Shown piece after piece: positions 60,156-64,000 of a stretch of DNA of 64,000 bases. Source of the DNA: Moellerella wisconsensis ATCC 35017 (GTDB taxonomy: Bacteria; Pseudomonadota; Gammaproteobacteria; Enterobacterales; Enterobacteriaceae). The DNA lies in contig NZ_LGAA01000007.1 in the NCBI RefSeq assembly GCF_001294465.1, forward strand, positions 1 through 64,000, in the 5' to 3' direction. Numbering within the stretch: the stretch's first letter is position 1; every line of letters starts with the position of its first letter. Made by a program: the position numbers and the translations under genes. The notes beneath the pieces were generated by a model. That model had not been told where the DNA came from. It was given only the letters and a program-made list of their open reading frames with translations, and searched no databases.

Positions 60156-62702
60156 TTAAAGACATTCACCAGATAATTGAATGATTCCGCCAATACTATT
60201 CTTGCTAGTTTCTTTAAGATCGTCAGCTGTTAAATTTTTGAATTTGGCAATACAAAAATCATTATCACCCCATTGAGCTTTAATGTTTTCTAATTTATCA
60301 ATTCCATTTAAATAAACATCATTGTTATCACCGACCATAGATTCAACAATAATATTATTGTTAATATATACCGCCGATCCAAAAGGGATTTTTGATTTGT
60401 TATTTCTATCTAGTTTAATTAAAAATCGATATCCAATTGATGTGGCAAACTTGGCTTTTACTATCGCCCCCTTGGTTGGAATAACAGTTATAGCAGTCTC
60501 ATCTAAATCTATATTATCGCCAAGGGTGGTAGCATCTATCATAATTCTATTTTTTCTATATGGACTTGAATAGGGCAATAAAGCATACCCACGATAATCA
60601 GTCGATACACCGGTATTATTTTTAACTCGAGCATGTGCTGCACCAGGTGCAGAAACCAGTACAGAAGTCGTATAAAATGGTTGAGATAAAGTGAGTCCAT
60701 CCTCATGAGCAATAATGGCACCCCTGATACCATAGCTTAAGGTGTTATTATCTTTAGAATAGCTGTATCCAATATTTGATATATTATAAGTACCTTTATA
60801 ATTTAAGTTTGTACTACCACCTAGATTGCGACTATTATTATTATAATATTGCTGAATACGATAGGAGAGATTATTATCCTCTAATAATGTTCCATTTACG
60901 CCAATATTTGCATTATAACTATTATTACTACTGTTATTATAGCTAGCTGTCATCCACATTTTTTTATCTAGCAAATCTAATGGAATTGAAGCTGTCAAGC
61001 TAATATTATTATCGATTTTTTTATTAGATAAACTTTTTTCATATCCATAAGATATATTATATGAGATACCTTTAATTGATGTGTTATAGCCGGCTTGTAC
61101 TCTTTGTGTCGATTCATTATTCCAAAAACTGCGATGAATATAGCTTGTATAGAATGAACCATATTGATTCAAACTTTGAGAAATAGATAATTGGAATTGG
61201 CTTTTTTTATGGTATCTATTTGAAAAAAGATATCCTTCTTCATCAGTTTGATTATTATTTGGATATATTGAATTATGTTCATTAAATGTATAGAAATTAC
61301 TGGTGCTATAACGATATCCCATTAAGCTAAAATGAGTACCTACCTCAGAAAATGATTTAGAATATAAGAAGCGTAGCGATTGTCCTTGTTTTGATTTCTC
61401 ATCATTAAATTTTGCATTTGATGATGTTATATCGATAGAAGCTCCACCAAATGATTTTAAATTTTTACCAATACCGAAACTAACAGCCTGATAATCAGCA
61501 GATAATTGACTACCACCATATAATGTTAATCCATCGGATAAACCGTATAACAATGAAAATTGAGAGAAGTAGGGTTGTTCTTCTTGATTATTATTCTCAT
61601 ATTTTCCGACTACTGCCGTATAATTTAAACGTCCTTCACGTTGTAATAGAGGAACGGTTGCATAAGGTTGTATAAAACGTGTTTCAGTTCCATCTTCTTC
61701 TTTTATTGTTACAATTAAATCGCCACTTCCAGAGGATGAGTAGAGGTCATTTATGACGAATTCACCAGGTGTAACTGTCTTCTCATAAATAATATTATTA
61801 TTCTGTCTTACAGTAACTAATGCATTCGTTTTTGCAAAACCTCGAATTGTGGGAGCGAATCCACGTTGGCTTTCAGGATACATTTCATCATCAGAAACCC
61901 ATTTAATACCTCGAAAATTAACACTATCGAAAATACCATCAGAAACGTTAGTATCACCAATAAATATTCTTGATTTTATTGAGGATATACCCCGTTCTAC
62001 ATAGTTAGATATATTATTCCATTGTTGATTACTATTATTATTTCTCCAAGTGGAATTATTTTTAAATCGCCATGGTCCTGCATTTATACCAGTTTGTAGA
62101 TTCAAAAATTGATTATTATTATTATATTTTGAATTAACGGATTTTTGTCCCGAAAATTGATAATTCAGTGTTAATGCATTGATACCATCATCCCAAAGCT
62201 CGGGAGATACAAATCCTCGTGCTTGGTTATTGAGTGATGATTGTGGAAAAGATAAAAATAGCTGTAATTTTTCGATAGAAAAATCGAAAGATGCTCCAGG
62301 ATATTGGTCATGAAACAATATACATTGTGGAGTGTCGGCTAACTGCTTATTTTTATTTTTCTTGTTGGGTAGAATACCTAATTCACTAAGCTGTTTTTGT
62401 GTAAAGCAGGGAAACAAAACATCTTTATTATTAATATTTATTTTTTTAAATTTAATGTCTGTTGATTGGTCAGTTTTCTCTCTATTAAGATAAAGATCTA
62501 CATTATAAACTCCTTCAGGTTGCAATTCATCATTATTATCAAATTGAGATAAACTAGAAATTATATTGTCATCTAAACCTTCTAAAAAACTAGGGTTAAT
62601 ATTTGCATCAGAATATATGGAATGAGTAATTAATAACGTAAAAATTGATATTCTATTCAAATTTAATGTGTGAGGTAATAGTTTCTTATTTATTGATGAC
62701 AT
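60156..62702 (-). CDS. Outer-membrane fimbrial usher (FimD/PapC family)
   Basis: An 848-residue usher. After an N-terminal leader come the chaperone-binding domain (SFLEGLDDNIISSLSQFDNN) and LFPCFTQKQLSELGI. The beta-barrel has the signature WVSDDEMYPESQRGFAPTIRG, and the plug includes ALVTVRQNNNIIYEKTVTPGEF. The C-terminal domain is GYALLPYSSPYRKNRI with a Cys near the end. It has many Asn-rich strands, reflecting very AT-rich DNA. It lies 15 bases upstream of the adhesin gene and seven bases after the chaperone. Confidence 0.92.
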   Translation of the reverse strand: MSSINKKLLPHTLNLNRISIFTLLITHSIYSDANINPSFLEGLDDNIISSLSQFDNNDELQPEGVYNVDLYLNREKTDQSTDIKFKKININNKDVLFPCFTQKQLSELGILPNKKNKNKQLADTPQCILFHDQYPGASFDFSIEKLQLFLSFPQSSLNNQARGFVSPELWDDGINALTLNYQFSGQKSVNSKYNNNNQFLNLQTGINAGPWRFKNNSTWRNNNSNQQWNNISNYVERGISSIKSRIFIGDTNVSDGIFDSVNFRGIKWVSDDEMYPESQRGFAPTIRGFAKTNALVTVRQNNNIIYEKTVTPGEFVINDLYSSSGSGDLIVTIKEEDGTETRFIQPYATVPLLQREGRLNYTAVVGKYENNNQEEQPYFSQFSLLYGLSDGLTLYGGSQLSADYQAVSFGIGKNLKSFGGASIDITSSNAKFNDEKSKQGQSLRFLYSKSFSEVGTHFSLMGYRYSTSNFYTFNEHNSIYPNNNQTDEEGYLFSNRYHKKSQFQLSISQSLNQYGSFYTSYIHRSFWNNESTQRVQAGYNTSIKGISYNISYGYEKSLSNKKIDNNISLTASIPLDLLDKKMWMTASYNNSSNNSYNANIGVNGTLLEDNNLSYRIQQYYNNNSRNLGGSTNLNYKGTYNISNIGYSYSKDNNTLSYGIRGAIIAHEDGLTLSQPFYTTSVLVSAPGAAHARVKNNTGVSTDYRGYALLPYSSPYRKNRIMIDATTLGDNIDLDETAITVIPTKGAIVKAKFATSIGYRFLIKLDRNNKSKIPFGSAVYINNNIIVESMVGDNNDVYLNGIDKLENIKAQWGDNDFCIAKFKNLTADDLKETSKNSIGGIIQLSGECL

Positions 62703-62709
62703 AATTTTC

Positions 62710-63396
62710 TCATTTTATCGAGGTAGTTATTTGTTCACTTTTACTTCCAAGATCGTTAACTATTTTAAATGCTAAGTTGTCACCTGTTTTTATCTTTATT
62801 GATGTATTTTCTGATGAGAATGCAAGGATCATCGTTGAGAACGAGTTTTTATTGTTGTTTATTAATAGATTATCAATGGTTATATTATAAGGTGAATTAT
62901 TTTCTATAGATAAAAATCCATTACTTTCTTTCCATATGATTTTTTTAGCACTTTCAAAAGGAGTTCCCGATAACCCCTTAGGACGATAAAAAAGTTTTAA
63001 TTTTGTTTTTATAGCTATTTGTAAGCCATTCTGTAAACCGTTTTTGGGAATTGGAGGTATAGCTTTCATATTTAACCAAAATACAGTTTCTCTATCTTGA
63101 GGTAATGCGGTTTTATTTATAATTCTTACCATATTTTCTTTGTTAGCATTAAGTTTAAATAATGGTGGTGTTAATATAAAATTATCAACTTTTTTTCCAG
63201 TAACATCTTCAATCCATGATTGAATTATATAATAATTTTCTACGCCTCTATTTGAAATTGAGATTGCAGCTTCTTTTTTATCAGCATTATAGATAACTCG
63301 TGTTGTACTAACAGCAATTCCGCCTTGGCTATTTGCATAGGCCGAGAAAAAAAATAATAAGGATAAAAATGGCATATAAAAATATTTTAATTTCAT
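62710..63396 (-). CDS. Periplasmic fimbrial chaperone (PapD family)
   Basis: A 228-residue chaperone with a signal peptide (about 1-22). The first domain has GIAVSTTRVIYNADKKEAAI and ENMVRIIN, and the chaperone signature is FWLNMKAIPPIPK with the subunit-binding Arg/Lys pair expected nearby. It completes pilin folds by donor-strand complementation and delivers them to the usher. The start at 63396 follows GGAAAC; an ATG five codons upstream is less likely. Confidence 0.92.
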   Translation of the reverse strand: MKLKYFYMPFLSLLFFFSAYANSQGGIAVSTTRVIYNADKKEAAISISNRGVENYYIIQSWIEDVTGKKVDNFILTPPLFKLNANKENMVRIINKTALPQDRETVFWLNMKAIPPIPKNGLQNGLQIAIKTKLKLFYRPKGLSGTPFESAKKIIWKESNGFLSIENNSPYNITIDNLLINNNKNSFSTMILAFSSENTSIKIKTGDNLAFKIVNDLGSKSEQITTSIK

Positions 63397-63420
63397 AGTT
63401 ATTGTTTCCAATAGAAATTT

Positions 63421-63448
63421 CTTACTGAGTGGTTCTTCACTCAGTAAG
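63421..63448 (-). terminator. Hairpin between major pilin and chaperone genes
   Basis: Perfect 11-bp stem CTTACTGAGTG (63421-63431) with CACTCAGTAAG (63438-63448) and a six-base loop, ten bases past the pilin stop. It probably limits transcription into the downstream genes or stabilises the pilin mRNA, a common device in pilus operons. Confidence 0.85.
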
Positions 63449-63458
63449 AAATTAAATA

Positions 63459-63983
63459 TTATTTATACGTTAGATTAAAATCAGCTGTACCATTAGCATG
63501 GCCAATCTCAACATTTTCACCGATCTTTTTATATTGAGCAGCGAAGTTAAGAATATTTTGATTAGCTACTAAATTTTCTTTTGTAAAAGTTTCTGTATTT
63601 AAGGCAATAGCTGAACCTGTCTCATCTAGTAATTGAATACCGACTTTTTTCGCTGAACCAGGGCCGCTGAGAGTAATTAATTCAGGCGCTTCTTCTGCCC
63701 CTTCTCCTGTGAAACCAACTTCAACAGACAGTCCTGCATCCGCCGTAATATCACATTCTTCAAGAATAATTTGGAATGGAACTGGCGTGGATACTGTATC
63801 CTTTAGCAATGATGCTCTTTTTACTTGTCCTAATCTTACTAATTGATCCTGACTTTCTGGATTCACAACGCATGGACTATCAACAATATCTCCAACAAAG
63901 CGGATTGTGCCATCTTTTGCAAATACATTTGCACAAAATAGTGTTGTTGTAATAATAGTTGCGGCAATAACAGTCTTTTTCAT
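63459..63983 (-). CDS. Major fimbrial subunit (type 1/MR/P-like)
   Basis: A 174-residue pilin with a signal peptide cleaved near residue 22 (CANVFA-KDGTIRF). It has a Cys pair (SPCVVNPES and EECDITAD), GPGSAKKVGIQLLDETGS and the terminal zipper strand GTADFNLTYK. It is first in the minus-strand operon and followed by a strong hairpin, so it is the likely shaft subunit. It is closest to the MrpA/FimA-like pilins. The operon promoter lies beyond the window end, 17 bases away. Confidence 0.9.
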   Translation of the reverse strand: MKKTVIAATIITTTLFCANVFAKDGTIRFVGDIVDSPCVVNPESQDQLVRLGQVKRASLLKDTVSTPVPFQIILEECDITADAGLSVEVGFTGEGAEEAPELITLSGPGSAKKVGIQLLDETGSAIALNTETFTKENLVANQNILNFAAQYKKIGENVEIGHANGTADFNLTYK

Positions 63984-64000
63984 AAATTATCTCTATAAGT

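Overview
The window is chromosomal DNA of a low-GC member of the Enterobacterales, most like the Morganellaceae (Providencia, Proteus, Moellerella and relatives). Three things point there. The gene order is classic enterobacterial: aroK-aroB-damX-dam-rpe-gph-trpS; hof genes|mrcA; nudE|igaA-hslR-hslO-pckA; yhiN|pitA|uspB|uspA|rsmJ-prlC|selC. The DNA is AT-rich throughout. Two small XRE regulators of the MrpJ kind sit beside fimbrial operons, as in Proteus and Providencia. The species cannot be fixed by eye.

Layout. 1-8.4 kb: a phosphoethanolamine-transferase-like gene, the acetate operon acs-yjcH-actP, sodA behind a Fur-box-like site, and yiiM. 8.7-15 kb: the aroK-to-trpS superoperon on the minus strand. 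15.5-18.5 kb: a hof (PilMNO/secretin) operon that has lost hofP, divergent from mrcA. 21-27.4 kb: nudE, igaA, hslR, hslO, pckA. 27.5-37.6 kb: yhhW, a RyhB-type small RNA with its own Fur box, yhiN (baiN), pitA, uspB, uspA, gdhA (where E. coli has dtpB), rsmJ and prlC, then the selenocysteine tRNA gene selC.

38-42.2 kb, directly downstream of selC, is an accessory island. It begins with a decayed IS3-family transposase end. It then carries an orphan type VI secretion cargo module: a PAAR protein, a DUF4123 adaptor, a small unknown protein, a Tox-REase-5-like nuclease effector, and two tandem immunity genes whose 3' parts share a 197-bp perfect repeat. It ends with a 5'-truncated second copy of the small unknown gene. 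No vgrG or T6SS structural gene is present. 42.3-49.4 kb holds a LysR regulator, two aldo/keto reductases, yibL, yajD, a cold-shock-domain protein, yaiL and an RluA-family pseudouridine synthase.

49.4-64 kb is a more AT-rich fimbrial region. A plus-strand ecpABCDE (common pilus) operon is headed by an XRE regulator instead of the usual LuxR-type EcpR. Facing it is a minus-strand chaperone-usher operon (major pilin, chaperone, usher, tip adhesin, two minor pilins) that ends in an MrpJ-like XRE gene. Hairpins follow both major pilin genes, another lies between the first XRE gene and ecpA, and another separates ecpD from ecpE. These suggest that pilus stoichiometry is tuned by attenuation or RNA processing. 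The second operon starts only a few bases inside the window, so its promoter is not seen.

The features most worth following up are the selC T6SS module with its recombining immunity genes, the rewired ecp operon, and the Fur/RyhB iron circuit.
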